The notes: generated by a model from the sequence alone, not told the origin. A stretch of DNA of 64,000 nt from Verrucosispora sp. WMMD573 (GCF_027497175.1 NZ_CP114901.1:1860001-1924000); one strand, 5' to 3'. Numbered from the stretch's first letter, positions 1 through 10,122 are shown. Translations and numbers: made by a program.

Positions 1-1731
1 ACGGACTGGCGGCGGGGCAAGGTGCTGCGCCGGCTGGCCGGGGACGACCCCCAGGTCAACGAGGAGTGGAACTGCGACAAGGGGCGCTGGGGCTTCCAGT
101 ACGCCCGCGCCGCCGACCGGCTCACCACCCCGCTGGTCCGCGACGAGCACACCGGCGAGCTGCGGGAGGCGTCCTGGAGCGAGGCGCTCAGCGTCGCCGC
201 CGAAGGGCTGCGGGCCGCCCGGGACACCGGCCAGGGTGCCGCGGTGCTCACCGGCGGTCGACTGACCGTCGAGGACGCGTACGCGTACGCCAAGTTCGCC
301 CGGGTAGCACTGCACACCAACGACATCGACTTCCGGGCCCGCCCGGTCTCCCGCGAGGAGGCCGACTTCCTGGCCAGCACGGTCGCCGGCAGCACCGAGG
401 TCACCTACACCGACGTCGAGAACGCGCCGGCCGTGGTGCTTGTCGGCCTGGAGCCGGAGGAGGAGTGCCCGATCCTCTTCCTGCGGCTGCGAAAGGCGTA
501 CCTGAAGAACAAGCTGAAGGTGTACGCGATCGCCCCGTTCGCCACCCGCGGCCTGGAGAAGCTCGGCGCCAAGCTGGCCCGGGTGGTGCCGGGCGAGGAG
601 GCCGGGGTGCTCGCCGAGCACGCCACGGTCGCCGAGGCGCTCAGCGCCGAAGGGGCGATCCTGATCGTCGGCGAGCGGCTGGCCACCGTACCGGGCGGCC
701 TTTCCGCCGCCGCCGAGGTGGCCGCGCGTACCGGGGCGAAGCTGGCCTGGGTGCCGCGACGCGCGGGTGACCGCGGTGCCGTCGACACCGGCTGCCTGCC
801 GAACCTGCTGCCCGGCGGTCGCCTGGTCACCGAGCCGGGCGCACGTGCCGAGCTGGGCGAGGCGTGGGACATCCCGGCCGGGGTGATCCCCAGTCAGGCC
901 GGCCGGGACACCGATGGCATTCTCGGTGCCGCCGCCGCGGGCCAGGTGGGCGCGCTGGTGGTGGCCGGAGTCGATCCGGCCGACCTGGCCGACCCGCGCC
1001 TGGCCGAGCAGGCTCTGGACACGGTGCCGTTCCTGGTCAGCCTGGAGTTGCGGGCCAGCGCCGTTACCCGTCGGGCGAACGTCGTCCTCCCGGTCGCACC
1101 GGTGGTGGAGAAGGCCGGCAGCTTCCTCGACTGGGAGGGCCGGTTGCGCCCGTTCGACGCGGTGCTGGACACCGCCGCGATGACCGACGGCCGGGTGCTC
1201 GACGCGCTCGCCGCCCAGCTGGACGTGCGGCTGGGCACCGGGGACGTGCTGACCGTTCGACGTGAGCTGGGCAGCCTGCCGGTGACCCGCGCTGAGCGCC
1301 CGGCCGCGCCCACGGTGCAGCCGGGCTCGGTGCCGCAGCCGGGCACCGGTGAGGCGGTGCTGGCGACCTGGCATCAGCTGATCGACCTGGGCAGCCTCAC
1401 CGATGGCGACGAGCACCTGGGTGGTACCGCCCGCCCGCCGGTGATCCGGCTGGGCAAGGGCAGCGCGGAGGCGCTCGGTGTCGCCGACGGTGACCCGGTC
1501 ACGGTGGGTACCGACCGGGGTGCGGTGACCCTGCCGGCGGCGATCACCGAGATGCCGGACGGTGTGGTCTGGCTACCCACCAACTCGCCCGGCTCGACCG
1601 TGCGGCGCAGCCTCGGCGCGACCTCCGGCGCGGTGGTACGGATCTCCGCGCCCGGCGTGACGGAGCCGGTCGCCGCCGACGCGGCCGGCCGTTCGGGCCC
1701 GCTCCTCAACTCCTCCGGGGGTGTCGCATGA
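1..1731 (+). CDS. nuoG: NADH-quinone oxidoreductase subunit G, 3' part
   Basis: The frame is open from base 1, so the start lies upstream and only the C-terminal 576 residues are present. NuoG is the large peripheral-arm subunit of complex I, carrying iron-sulfur clusters and a molybdopterin-oxidoreductase-like fold with no redox role of its own. The visible part starts in that fold (the [12 protein letters not shown] stretch is typical of NuoG) and ends with a molybdopterin-dinucleotide-binding-like domain at about residues 480-560. The N-terminal 2Fe-2S and 4Fe-4S cysteines are outside the window. Its stop overlaps the nuoH start (ATGA), and the order nuoG-H-I-J-K-L-M-N follows without a break, which makes the call secure. 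Confidence 0.93.
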   Translation, partial: TDWRRGKVLRRLAGDDPQVNEEWNCDKGRWGFQYARAADRLTTPLVRDEHTGELREASWSEALSVAAEGLRAARDTGQGAAVLTGGRLTVEDAYAYAKFARVALHTNDIDFRARPVSREEADFLASTVAGSTEVTYTDVENAPAVVLVGLEPEEECPILFLRLRKAYLKNKLKVYAIAPFATRGLEKLGAKLARVVPGEEAGVLAEHATVAEALSAEGAILIVGERLATVPGGLSAAAEVAARTGAKLAWVPRRAGDRGAVDTGCLPNLLPGGRLVTEPGARAELGEAWDIPAGVIPSQAGRDTDGILGAAAAGQVGALVVAGVDPADLADPRLAEQALDTVPFLVSLELRASAVTRRANVVLPVAPVVEKAGSFLDWEGRLRPFDAVLDTAAMTDGRVLDALAAQLDVRLGTGDVLTVRRELGSLPVTRAERPAAPTVQPGSVPQPGTGEAVLATWHQLIDLGSLTDGDEHLGGTARPPVIRLGKGSAEALGVADGDPVTVGTDRGAVTLPAAITEMPDGVVWLPTNSPGSTVRRSLGATSGAVVRISAPGVTEPVAADAAGRSGPLLNSSGGVA

Positions 1732-3074
1732 ACGTCATCGCCCAGGCGCCGTCGCTGAGCGACTTCGGCCACGACCCGTGGTGGCTGGTCCTCGGCAAGA
1801 TCGTCTTCGCCTTCGTCGTGGCTCTGCTCGGCACCCTGCTCGGCGTCTGGTTCGAGCGGCGGGTGGTGGGGCGGATGGCCGTGCGCCCCGGCCCCAACCA
1901 GCTCGGTCCGTTCGGTCTGCTGCAGACCCTCGCCGACGGACTGAAGATGGCCTTCAAGGAGGACATCCTCCCGAAGTCGGCGGACAAGGTCATCTACTTC
2001 TTCGCTCCGGCCATCTCGGTGATCTGCGCGGTCACCGCACTGTCGGTGATCCCGTTCGGTCCGATGGTGAGCATCTTCGGCCACCAGACACCGTTGCAGG
2101 TCACCGACGTGCCGGTCGCGGTGCTCGTAGTGCTCGCCCTCTCGTCGATGGCGGTCTACGGCATCGTGCTCGCCGGCTGGGCGTCCGGCTCGACCTACCC
2201 GCTGCTCGGCGGCCTGCGGTCCGCCGCCCAGCTGATCTCCTACGAGGTGGCGCTGGGGCTGTCCATCGTGGCGGTGTTCATGCTCGCCGGCACGATGTCC
2301 ACGAGCGAGATCGTGGCCGCCCAGGGCAACGGAACCCAGCTGACCCTGTTCGGCGTGGACATCCCGACGCCCGGCTGGTACGCGCTGCTGCTCTTCCCGA
2401 GCTTCATCGTCTTCTTCATCTCCATCGTCGGCGAGACCAACCGGCCGCCGTTCGACCTGCCGGAGGCGGAGTCGGAGCTGGTCGCCGGCTTCATGACCGA
2501 GTACAGCTCGCTCAAGTTCGCGCTGATCATGCTCAGCGAGTACGTCGCGATGGTGACCATGTCGGCCTTCACCGTGACGCTCTTCCTGGGCGGGTGGCAC
2601 GCGCCGTGGCCGATCACCGAATGGTCGGGGGCCAACTCCGGTTGGTGGCCGATGCTCTGGTTCTTCGGCAAGGTCATCCTGCTGGTCTTCGTCTTCGTCT
2701 GGCTGCGCGGCACGCTGCCCCGGCTGCGGTACGACCAGCTGATGCGTTTCGGCTGGAAGGTGCTCATCCCGATCAGCCTGGTCTGGATCGTGGTCCTCGC
2801 CGGCCTGCGCACCATCGACGACTGGGACACCCAGAGCCGGATGTACGCCATCGGCATCCCGGCCGGCATCGTGTTGCTCGCCGCGCTGTTCTGGCCGAGC
2901 CGCAAGGCGGCACCGAAGCCGACCCTCGCCGAGCAGGTCGACAACCGGCCGCCGGGCAGCTTCCCGCTGCCCCCGCTGGATCTCCAGGTACCACCGAGCC
3001 CGCGTACCCGGCGCATGGTCGCCGAGCGGGAGCCGGCCAACGCCCCCGCCGGCCAGGACTCTGAGGAGGTGTGA
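1728..3074 (+). CDS. nuoH: NADH-quinone oxidoreductase subunit H
   Basis: NuoH is the membrane subunit that joins the peripheral arm to the proton-pumping arm and forms part of the quinone chamber. The 448-residue product has about eight hydrophobic helices and the family signatures [17 protein letters not shown] near residue 50 and [17 protein letters not shown] near residue 235. The first cytoplasmic loop carries the charged segment that lines the quinone site. The C-terminus has a hydrophilic, proline-rich extension of about 60 residues after the last helix; I recall similar tails in actinobacterial NuoH. The ATG overlaps the nuoG stop by 4 bp, implying translational coupling. Confidence 0.96.
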   Translation: MNVIAQAPSLSDFGHDPWWLVLGKIVFAFVVALLGTLLGVWFERRVVGRMAVRPGPNQLGPFGLLQTLADGLKMAFKEDILPKSADKVIYFFAPAISVICAVTALSVIPFGPMVSIFGHQTPLQVTDVPVAVLVVLALSSMAVYGIVLAGWASGSTYPLLGGLRSAAQLISYEVALGLSIVAVFMLAGTMSTSEIVAAQGNGTQLTLFGVDIPTPGWYALLLFPSFIVFFISIVGETNRPPFDLPEAESELVAGFMTEYSSLKFALIMLSEYVAMVTMSAFTVTLFLGGWHAPWPITEWSGANSGWWPMLWFFGKVILLVFVFVWLRGTLPRLRYDQLMRFGWKVLIPISLVWIVVLAGLRTIDDWDTQSRMYAIGIPAGIVLLAALFWPSRKAAPKPTLAEQVDNRPPGSFPLPPLDLQVPPSPRTRRMVAEREPANAPAGQDSEEV

Positions 3075-3075
3075 C

Positions 3076-3717
3076 GTGGGCGCGATCACCGGAACGTTCA
3101 AGGGCTTCGGGGTCACCTTCTCGCACATGTTCAAGAAGGTCGTCACCACCGACTACCCGTTCACCCCGCCGACGCCGGCCCCCCGCTACCACGGGCGGCA
3201 CATCCTCAACCGGCACCCGGACGGGCTGGAGAAGTGCATCGGTTGTGAACTGTGCGCCTGGGCCTGCCCGGCGGACGCGATCTACGTCGAGGGCGGCGAC
3301 AACACCGACGAGCAGCGCTTCTCGCCGGGCGAGCGGTACGCCAGCGTCTACCAGATCAACTACGCCCGGTGCATCTTCTGCGGGCTCTGCATCGAGGCCT
3401 GCCCGACCCGCTCGTTGACCATGAGTAACGAGTACGAGCTGGCCCGGGACAACCGTCAGGATCTGATCTTCACCAAGGAGCAGTTGCTGGCCCCGCTGCT
3501 GCCGGGGATGGAGCAGCCGCCGCACCCGATGCGGCTGGGTGACAGCGAGAAGGACTACTACGTCGGCAGCCTGACCAACCCGGGCACCTCCGCCGGGGCG
3601 GAGCGCTCGCCGATGGGACCGGGCCGCTACCAGGTCGACGAGCACCCGGGCGTCACCTTCCCCGGTGCCGAGCAGGCCGCCGCGCGGGCCGAGGCGGAGA
3701 AGGGGGAGTCGGCATGA
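3076..3717 (+). CDS. nuoI: NADH-quinone oxidoreductase subunit I (two 4Fe-4S clusters)
   Basis: NuoI is the ferredoxin-like subunit that passes electrons through clusters N6a and N6b towards N2 and quinone. Both cluster motifs are intact: C54, C57, C60, C64 ([12 protein letters not shown]) and C99, C102, C105, C109 ([12 protein letters not shown]). At 213 residues it is slightly longer than many homologues because of a hydrophilic C-terminal tail. The GTG start at 3076 follows GAGGAGG at the end of nuoH by a short spacer, and the stop overlaps the nuoJ start (ATGA). Confidence 0.96.
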   Translation: MGAITGTFKGFGVTFSHMFKKVVTTDYPFTPPTPAPRYHGRHILNRHPDGLEKCIGCELCAWACPADAIYVEGGDNTDEQRFSPGERYASVYQINYARCIFCGLCIEACPTRSLTMSNEYELARDNRQDLIFTKEQLLAPLLPGMEQPPHPMRLGDSEKDYYVGSLTNPGTSAGAERSPMGPGRYQVDEHPGVTFPGAEQAAARAEAEKGESA

Positions 3718-4484
3718 ACACCTCGACGCTGCTCGCCGCCTCCGGTGCGGTCTCCGGCGGCGAGGCGGTGACCTTCTGGATCCTCGCTCCGCTCGCGCTG
3801 GCCGGTGCGATCGGCATGGTCGTCGCCCGCAACGCGGTGCACTCGGCGCTGTGGCTGGTGCTGACCATGCTCAGCCTGGGGGTGTTCTACGTGCTCCAGG
3901 CGGGACCGTTCATCGGCATGGTGCAGATCATCGTCTACACCGGCGCGATCATGATGCTCTTCCTGTTCGTGCTGATGCTGGTCGGCCGGGAAGCCTCCGA
4001 CTCACTGATCGAGGTGCTGCGCGGCCAGCGGATCGCCGCGATCGGGCTGGGCCTCGGCTTCGCCGGCCTGCTCGGCAGCGGGGTCTACCGGGCCACGCAG
4101 GGCAGCACCCCGGTCGGCCTGGAGCAGGCGAACGCGGGCGGCAACGTGGAGGGCATCGCCCGGTTGCTCTTCACCGACTACGTCTTCGCCTTCGAGCTCA
4201 CCGCGGCGCTGCTGATCACCGCCACCATCGGCGGCATGATCCTCGCGCACGTGGAGCGGCGCAAGGAGGACAAGCGCGACCAGGTGGCCACCATGAAGGC
4301 CCGCTTCGCGCCCGGCAACTACCCCGGCCCGAAGCCCGGCCCGGGTGTCTTCGCCACCTCCTCGTCGGTCGCCACCCCGGCCCGACTGCCGGACGGCCGG
4401 CTGAGCGACCGCAGCACGCCGGACATCCTGCCGGTGCGGGAGCTGACCGCCGAGGAGACCACGCTGAAGGGCACTGAGAAATGA
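3714..4484 (+). CDS. nuoJ: NADH-quinone oxidoreductase subunit J
   Basis: NuoJ is a small membrane subunit of the complex I proton-translocating arm. The product of 256 residues has five hydrophobic helices, with the conserved [15 protein letters not shown] segment in helix 3, where the pi-bulge lies in known structures. It is followed by a long hydrophilic C-terminal tail (about residues 185-256). The tail is absent from the E. coli protein; I recall such tails from actinobacterial NuoJ. Both ends overlap their neighbours by 4 bp (ATGA). Confidence 0.95.
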   Translation: MNTSTLLAASGAVSGGEAVTFWILAPLALAGAIGMVVARNAVHSALWLVLTMLSLGVFYVLQAGPFIGMVQIIVYTGAIMMLFLFVLMLVGREASDSLIEVLRGQRIAAIGLGLGFAGLLGSGVYRATQGSTPVGLEQANAGGNVEGIARLLFTDYVFAFELTAALLITATIGGMILAHVERRKEDKRDQVATMKARFAPGNYPGPKPGPGVFATSSSVATPARLPDGRLSDRSTPDILPVRELTAEETTLKGTEK

Positions 4485-4798
4485 GTGACTTCTTCTCGGT
4501 CGAGCCGAACTACTACCTGGTCCTCGCCGCGGTGCTGTTCACCATCGGCGCGGCCGGGGTGCTGGTCCGGCGCAACGCGATCGTGCTGTTCATGTGTGTC
4601 GAGCTGATGCTCAACGCGGCCAACCTGGCGCTGGTCACCTTCAGCCGGATGAACGGTGACCTCAACGGCCAGATCATGGCGTTCTTCGTGATGGTGGTGG
4701 CGGCGGCCGAGGTCGTGGTCGGGTTGGCCATCATCATGGCGATCTTCCGCACCCGACGCTCCGCCAGCGTCGACGACGCCAACCTGCTGAAGTACTAG
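4481..4798 (+). CDS. nuoK: NADH-quinone oxidoreductase subunit K
   Basis: NuoK is the MrpC-like three-helix subunit of complex I. The 105-residue length is typical. Helix 2 contains the conserved membrane glutamate in the [13 protein letters not shown] stretch, and a second glutamate lies in helix 3 ([11 protein letters not shown]); both are needed for proton transfer in characterised homologues. The start overlaps the nuoJ stop. Twelve bases separate it from nuoL, including the AGAGGGG that serves as the nuoL ribosome-binding site. Confidence 0.96.
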   Translation: MSDFFSVEPNYYLVLAAVLFTIGAAGVLVRRNAIVLFMCVELMLNAANLALVTFSRMNGDLNGQIMAFFVMVVAAAEVVVGLAIIMAIFRTRRSASVDDANLLKY

Positions 4799-4810
4799 AG
4801 GGGCCCACCG

Positions 4811-6769
4811 GTGGACGAAATCATGACGTACGCCCAGGCTGCTCCGGCCGAGACCGTCTCGTACGCGACGGCGGACGGGCTGCTGAGCAGCGTCTGGCTG
4901 CTGGTGGCCATCCCGCTGGTCAGCGCGACGATCCTGCTGCTGCTCGGCCGGCGGGCCGACCGCTGGGGGCACTGGCTCGGGGTGACCGCCGTCGGTGCCG
5001 CCTTCCTGCTCGGCCTGAGCTACTTCCTCGGCCTGCGCGGCCTGGAGAACCGGTCGGTCGAGCTGAGCCTCTGGGACTTCATCGCGGTCGGCGGCCTGCA
5101 CGTGGACTTCGGTCTGCTGTTCGACCCGCTGGCCGGGGTCTTCGTCCTGCTGATCACCGGTGTGGGCTTCCTGATCCACCTGTACGCCGTCGAGTACATG
5201 GCGCACGACGCGGGCCGGCGTCGCTTCTTCGCGTACTTCAACCTGTTCATCGCGGCCATGTTGCTGCTGGTGCTCGGCAACAACTACGTGATGCTGTACT
5301 TCGGCTGGGAGGGCGTCGGTCTGGCGTCGTACCTGCTGATCTCCTTCTGGTACACCAAGCCGGCCGCCGCCACCGCCGGTAAGAAGGCGTTCCTGATGAA
5401 CCGGGTCGGCGACGCCGGCCTGGCCATCGCGATCTTCATCATGTTCGCCACCCTCGGCACCACGCAGTACGACGAGGTGTTCAACGGGGTGAGCGCGCTG
5501 GCCGGAGGCACCGTGCTGGTGCTCGGCCTGCTGCTGCTGCTCGGCGCGGCCGGCAAGTCCGGCCAGTTCCCGCTCCAGGCGTGGTTGCCGGACGCGATGG
5601 AGGGCCCGACCCCGGTGTCGGCGCTGATCCACGCCGCGACGATGGTGACCGCCGGTGTCTACCTGATCGCCCGCTCGAACGTCATCTTCTCGGCCAACGC
5701 CACGTTGCAGCTGGTGGTGGTGAGCGTCGGTGCGTTGACCCTGCTCATCGGTGCGATCATCGGCTGCGCCAAGGACGACATCAAGCGGGTGCTGGCCTGG
5801 TCCACGGTCAGCCAGATCGGCTACATGTTCCTCGGCGTCGGGCTGGGTGGCGCGGCGTACGCGCTGGCCATCGTGCACCTGCTGGCGCACGGCTTCTTCA
5901 AGGCCAACATGTTCCTCGGCGCTGGTTCGGTCATGCACGGCATGAAGGATCAGGTCGACATCCGTCGCTTCGGCGGGCTGTCGAAGTACATGAAGATCAC
6001 CTGGCTGACCTTCGGCGCGGGCTGGCTGGCCATCATCGGCATGTTCCCGTTCTCCGGTTACTTCTCCAAGGAGCCGATCATCGCCGCCGCCTTCGAGCGG
6101 GAGGGCTGGACGGCCTGGCTGTTCGGCGGGGCGGCGGTGCTCGGTGCCGCGTTGACCGCGTTCTACATGACCCGGCTGTTCGTGCTGACCTTCCACGGGC
6201 CGAAGCGGTGGACCGAGGACATCGAGCACCCGCACGAGTCCCCGGCGCTGATGACGATCCCGCTGATCCTGCTCGGCATCGGCTCGCTGGGTGCGGGTTG
6301 GCTGCTGGCCACCTCAGTGCCGGACTGGCTGACCACCACCGCCGGGCTCGGCACGGCCGAGGCGCACCACGACGCGGTGCTGCCGCACTGGGCGATCGTG
6401 GCGTTGTCGCTGGGGGTCACCGTGCTCGGAGCGTTGCTGGGTTGGTTCCTGTTCCGCAACGGAACGGCTACCGCGCCGCAGCCGGCCGGGGTGCTGGTCA
6501 CCGCCGCCCGCCAGAACCTCTACACCGACGCGGTCAACGAGGCGGTCTTCGAGAAGCCGGGCATCTTCCTCACCCGGGCGCTGGTCTATCTCGACAACCG
6601 GGGCATCGACGGGCTGATCAACGGCCTGGCGGCGGGCGTCGGCGGTGGATCGGGCCGGCTCCGGCGGTTGCAGACCGGCTTCGTCCGGTCGTACGCCACC
6701 TCGATCCTGACCGGCGCGCTGCTGGTGGTGGCCGCCTTCCTGGCGGTGCAGGCGGGGTGGTTCGCGTGA
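4811..6769 (+). CDS. nuoL: NADH-quinone oxidoreductase subunit L
   Basis: NuoL is the distal antiporter-like proton-pumping subunit of complex I. The 652-residue protein has the Proton_antipo_N and Proton_antipo_M domains, with the conserved GWEGVGLASYLLISFW segment near residue 165 and LPDAMEGPTPVSALIHAATM near residue 260. The lateral amphipathic helix that clamps the membrane arm should lie in the C-terminal third. GTG 4811 is preferred over ATG 4823 because AGAGGGG lies about seven bases upstream of it. The stop overlaps a GTG that opens a 27-codon ORF reaching nuoM. Confidence 0.95.
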   Translation: MDEIMTYAQAAPAETVSYATADGLLSSVWLLVAIPLVSATILLLLGRRADRWGHWLGVTAVGAAFLLGLSYFLGLRGLENRSVELSLWDFIAVGGLHVDFGLLFDPLAGVFVLLITGVGFLIHLYAVEYMAHDAGRRRFFAYFNLFIAAMLLLVLGNNYVMLYFGWEGVGLASYLLISFWYTKPAAATAGKKAFLMNRVGDAGLAIAIFIMFATLGTTQYDEVFNGVSALAGGTVLVLGLLLLLGAAGKSGQFPLQAWLPDAMEGPTPVSALIHAATMVTAGVYLIARSNVIFSANATLQLVVVSVGALTLLIGAIIGCAKDDIKRVLAWSTVSQIGYMFLGVGLGGAAYALAIVHLLAHGFFKANMFLGAGSVMHGMKDQVDIRRFGGLSKYMKITWLTFGAGWLAIIGMFPFSGYFSKEPIIAAAFEREGWTAWLFGGAAVLGAALTAFYMTRLFVLTFHGPKRWTEDIEHPHESPALMTIPLILLGIGSLGAGWLLATSVPDWLTTTAGLGTAEAHHDAVLPHWAIVALSLGVTVLGALLGWFLFRNGTATAPQPAGVLVTAARQNLYTDAVNEAVFEKPGIFLTRALVYLDNRGIDGLINGLAAGVGGGSGRLRRLQTGFVRSYATSILTGALLVVAAFLAVQAGWFA

Positions 6770-6849
6770 TCGACCTCTTGAGGCTGTCGGCCTCACAGGC
6801 GGCCGTCGCCGGCGGACCGCACAGTGACGACGGAGGTAAGGCCGCATAA
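6766..6849 (+). CDS. Possible 27-residue ORF linking nuoL to nuoM
   Basis: A GTG overlaps the nuoL stop (GTGA), and this frame runs 27 codons to a TAA that overlaps the nuoM ATG (TAATG). The peptide begins MIDLLRLSASQAAVAGG and resembles nothing I know. The nuoM ribosome-binding site GGAGGT lies inside its last codons. The double overlap fits translational relay between two stoichiometric subunits, but the ORF may equally be a chance frame in a spacer. There is no protein-level evidence. Confidence 0.3.
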   Translation: MIDLLRLSASQAAVAGGPHSDDGGKAA

Positions 6850-8381
6850 TGTCCGACTTCCCGTTCCTCTCGGTGCTCACCGTGGCGCCACTTGTCGGCG
6901 CCGTGGTCGTCGCTCTCCTGCCGCGCAGCCGGCCGACGCTGGCCAAGCAGGTCGCGCTCGGCTGGTCGCTGCTGGTGCTGGCGCTGTCGGTGGTCATGTG
7001 GGTGACCTTCCAGGTCGGTGGCGACCGGTTCCAGTTCCGCGAGTCGTACCCGTGGATCCCGAACTGGGGGGTCAACTTCACCTTCGCCGCCGACGGCATC
7101 GCGCTTGTCATGCTGATGCTGATCGCGGTGCTGGTGCCGCTGGTGATCCTGGCGTCCTGGCACGACGCGGAGTCCTCAAGGCGGTCGGTGCCGGTCTACT
7201 TCGCGCTGCTACTCGTCCTCGAATGCACGATGATCGGTGTCTTCGCCGCCGCCGACGTCTTCCTGTTCTACGTGTTCTTCGAGGTCATGCTGGTGCCGAT
7301 GTACTTCCTGATCGGCAGCTACGGCGGTCACCAGCGGCAGTACGCGGCGGTGAAGTTCTTCCTCTACTCGCTCGTCGGTGGTCTGTTCATGCTGGCCGCC
7401 GTGATCGGCCTGTGGGTGGTCGGCGGCAAGACCTTCGACTGGGTGGCGCTGTCGCAGGTGGACATCTCCACAGGCGCCGAGCGCTGGCTCTTCCTCGGGT
7501 TCTTCGTCGCGTTCGCGATCAAGGCACCGTTCTTCCCGTTCCACACCTGGCTGCCGGACGCCGGTGGGGCGGCACCCGCCGGTGCCGCCGCGCTGCTGGT
7601 CGGCGTGCTGGACAAGGTCGGCACCTTCGGCATCCTGCGGTACTGCTTGCCGCTGTTCCCGGACGCGGCCCAGTGGTTCGCGCCGTGGGCGCTGGCCCTG
7701 GCGGTCATCGGGATCATCTACGCGGCGCTGCTGGCCGTCGGGCAGAACGACCTCAAGCGGCTTGTGTCGTACACCTCGATCGCCCACTTCGGCTTCATCG
7801 GTGTGGGCATCTTCGCCTTCACCACGCAGGCGGGCACCGGGGCGGTGCTCTACATGGTCAACCACGGCCTCGCCACCGGGCTGCTGTTCCTGGTGGTGGG
7901 CATGCTGATCGCGCGTCGGGGCTCGGCGCTGGTAAGCGACTTCGGTGGCGCGGGCAAACTGGTGCCGGTGCTGGCCGGTGTGCTCTTCTTCGCCGGTCTC
8001 GCCTCGCTGGCCCTGCCCGGCACCGCGCCGTTCGTCTCCGAGTTCCTGGTGCTGATCGGCACGTTCACGGTGAACAAGCCGGTCGCGGTGATCGCCACGT
8101 TGGGCATCATCCTGGCGGCGGCGTACGTGCTGTGGATGGTGCAGCGCACCACGCAGGGCACGCTGAACCCGGCGCTGGCCGAGATCGACGGCATGAAGCG
8201 TGACCTCAACCTGCGCGAGAAGGTCGTCGTGGCCCCCCTGATCGTGCTGATCGTGCTGCTCGGCTTCTATCCGAAGCCGGTGACGGACGTGATCAACCCC
8301 GCCATCCAGGCGACCATGCAGGACGTCGGCCGGACCGACCCGGCCCCGTCGGTAGACACCGTCCAGGAGGCGAGTCGGTGA
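6849..8381 (+). CDS. nuoM: NADH-quinone oxidoreductase subunit M
   Basis: NuoM is the middle antiporter-like proton-pumping subunit of complex I. The product has 510 residues with about 14 helices. Family markers include FFEVMLVPMYFLIGSYGG near residue 140 (the conserved glutamate of helix 5) and KAPFFPFHTWLPDA near residue 225 (the conserved lysine of helix 7). GGAGGT at 6832-6837 precedes the ATG. The stop is embedded in the GTGA that opens the first of two inserted repeat units before nuoN. Confidence 0.96.
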   Translation: MSDFPFLSVLTVAPLVGAVVVALLPRSRPTLAKQVALGWSLLVLALSVVMWVTFQVGGDRFQFRESYPWIPNWGVNFTFAADGIALVMLMLIAVLVPLVILASWHDAESSRRSVPVYFALLLVLECTMIGVFAAADVFLFYVFFEVMLVPMYFLIGSYGGHQRQYAAVKFFLYSLVGGLFMLAAVIGLWVVGGKTFDWVALSQVDISTGAERWLFLGFFVAFAIKAPFFPFHTWLPDAGGAAPAGAAALLVGVLDKVGTFGILRYCLPLFPDAAQWFAPWALALAVIGIIYAALLAVGQNDLKRLVSYTSIAHFGFIGVGIFAFTTQAGTGAVLYMVNHGLATGLLFLVVGMLIARRGSALVSDFGGAGKLVPVLAGVLFFAGLASLALPGTAPFVSEFLVLIGTFTVNKPVAVIATLGIILAAAYVLWMVQRTTQGTLNPALAEIDGMKRDLNLREKVVVAPLIVLIVLLGFYPKPVTDVINPAIQATMQDVGRTDPAPSVDTVQEASR

Positions 8382-8489
8382 GCGCGAGGAGTGAGCTTGC
8401 GAGCCCCGCAGTCGCGAACGAAAGGCTGGTGGGGTGAGCGCGAGGAGTGAGCTTGCGAGCCCCGCAGTCGCGAACGAAAGGCTGGTCCA
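8378..8489 (+). repeat. Two tandem 56-bp units inserted between nuoM and nuoN
   Basis: Unit 1 is 8378-8433 and unit 2 is 8434-8489; their first 53 bases are identical. Each unit begins with GTGA, and the next GTGA is the nuoN start. In frame, each unit is a 19-codon ORF reading VSARSELASPAVANERLV plus one residue, whose stop overlaps the next GTG. Each carries CGAACGAAAGG about eight bases before the following GTG, a usable ribosome-binding site. I recall very similar segments scattered through Micromonospora genomes, which suggests a dispersed repeat family. Confidence 0.9.
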
Positions 8490-10040
8490 GTGACCGAGCT
8501 TGAACTGCCGCCGATCGACTACGCGGCGATCGCGCCGATCCTGATCATGCTGGGCGCGGCGGTGGTCGGGGTGCTGGTCGAGGCGTTCGTGCCCCGGCGG
8601 CTGCGGCACCCCGTACAGCTGCCGTTGGCGCTGCTGGCGGTGCTCGCGGCACTGACCATGGTGGTGGTCAACGCCGACAAGCGAGTGATCACCATCGGGG
8701 TGATCGCCGTCGACGGGCCGACACTGTTCCTTCAGGGCGCGATCCTCGCGCTGTCGGCGGTCGCGCTGCTGCTGCTCGGCGAGCGGGTGGTCGAGCGGGG
8801 CGGTGCGTTCGTCGCGCAGGCCGCGGTGACCGCCGACTCGCCGGAGGACCGCCAGCAGGCGGAGAGCGCCGGTGGTGCGGGCGAGGTGTACCCCCTCACC
8901 ACCTTCGCCATCGGCGGCATGCTGATCTTCGTGTCGGCGAACGACCTGCTGACCATGTTCATCGCGCTTGAGGTCTTCTCCCTGCCGCTCTACCTGCTCT
9001 GCGCGCTGGCCCGTCGCCGCCGGCTGCTGAGCCAGGAGGCGGCGATGAAGTACTTCCTGCTCGGCGCGTACGCCTCGGCGTTCTTCCTGTTCGGCCTGGC
9101 GCTGATCTACGGCTTCACCGCCGGGCTCGGTGACCGGGCGGCCGGGGTGGACTTCGCCACCGTCAACGCGGCCGTGGCCAACTCGACGGCCAGCCCGGTG
9201 CTGCTCTTCGCCGGTATGGCGCTGGTCGCCATCGGTCTGCTGTTCAAGGCTGCCGCCGCGCCGTTCCATGTCTGGACGCCGGACGTCTACCAGGGTGCGC
9301 CGACGCCGTTGACCGGATTCATGGCGGCCTGCACCAAGGTCGCCGCGTTCGGTGCCCTGCTGCGGGTGTTCCATGTGGCCTTCGAGGGTGCCCGCTGGGA
9401 CTTCACCCCGGTGCTGGGCGCTGTGGCGGTGCTCACCATGCTGGTCGGCGCGCTGTTCGCGGTGACGCAGACCGACATCAAGCGGCTGCTGGCGTACTCG
9501 TCGATCGCCAACGCCGGCTACCTGCTCGTCGGTGTGCTCGCACCGGGCAGCGAGGGCCTTTCCGGCACCATGTTCTACCTGGTCGCCTACGGTTTCACGG
9601 TGTTGGCCGCGTTCGCGGTGGTGACGTTGGTGCGCGACGCCGACGGTGAGGCGACCCACCTGTCCCGCTGGGCCGGGCTCGGTCGACGCTCGCCGGTCTA
9701 CGCCGCCGTCTTCACCTTCGTCCTGCTGGCCTTCGCGGGCATCCCGATGACCAGCGGCTTCACCAGCAAGTTCGCGGTCTTCGGTCCGGCGTTGGACGGT
9801 GGGCAGGTGTGGCTGGTCATCGCGGGCGTGTTGACCAGCATGGTGCTGGCCTTCCCGTACCTGCGGGTCGTGGTGCTGATGTGGCTCTCCGAGCCGGGTG
9901 ACTCGACGCCCACGGTGGCCGTTCCCGGCGGGCTCACCTCGGCCGCCCTGGTGATCGGGGTGCTCGCCACGCTGGTGCTCGGCGTCGCGCCGTCGCCGCT
10001 GCTCGACCTCGCGTCCTCGGCCGCCGACTTCGTCCGGTAA
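8490..10040 (+). CDS. nuoN: NADH-quinone oxidoreductase subunit N
   Basis: NuoN is the proximal antiporter-like proton-pumping subunit of complex I. The 516-residue product shows the conserved FIALEVFSLPLYLLCAL segment near residue 160 and KAAAAPFHVWTPDVYQGAPTP near residue 255. The GTG at 8490 overlaps the stop of the second inserted mini-ORF. The nuoM tail carries GGAGG eight bases before 8378, so an ancestral nuoN start probably sat directly on the nuoM stop before the repeats arrived. It is the last gene of the operon and a strong hairpin follows. Confidence 0.95.
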   Translation: MTELELPPIDYAAIAPILIMLGAAVVGVLVEAFVPRRLRHPVQLPLALLAVLAALTMVVVNADKRVITIGVIAVDGPTLFLQGAILALSAVALLLLGERVVERGGAFVAQAAVTADSPEDRQQAESAGGAGEVYPLTTFAIGGMLIFVSANDLLTMFIALEVFSLPLYLLCALARRRRLLSQEAAMKYFLLGAYASAFFLFGLALIYGFTAGLGDRAAGVDFATVNAAVANSTASPVLLFAGMALVAIGLLFKAAAAPFHVWTPDVYQGAPTPLTGFMAACTKVAAFGALLRVFHVAFEGARWDFTPVLGAVAVLTMLVGALFAVTQTDIKRLLAYSSIANAGYLLVGVLAPGSEGLSGTMFYLVAYGFTVLAAFAVVTLVRDADGEATHLSRWAGLGRRSPVYAAVFTFVLLAFAGIPMTSGFTSKFAVFGPALDGGQVWLVIAGVLTSMVLAFPYLRVVVLMWLSEPGDSTPTVAVPGGLTSAALVIGVLATLVLGVAPSPLLDLASSAADFVR

Positions 10041-10057
10041 CGGCTGACCTGCCGATC

Positions 10058-10090
10058 GAGGGCCGGCCCACGCGCTGTGGGCCGGCCCTC
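10058..10090 (+). terminator. Terminator of the nuo operon
   Basis: A perfect 14-bp inverted repeat (GAGGGCCGGCCCAC, 10058-10071, with its complement at 10077-10090) has a 5-base loop and starts 17 bases after the nuoN stop. There is no T tract, as is usual for hairpin terminators in this window. Confidence 0.75.
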
Positions 10091-10122
10091 GCCGCGTATC
10101 CCCGGTCCGGTGCAGGTAGAAC

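Noticed and set aside
1374..3149. 591-codon minus-strand frame opposite nuoG and nuoH
   Set aside because: Low-complexity Arg/Asp/His-rich translation, antisense to conserved genes.
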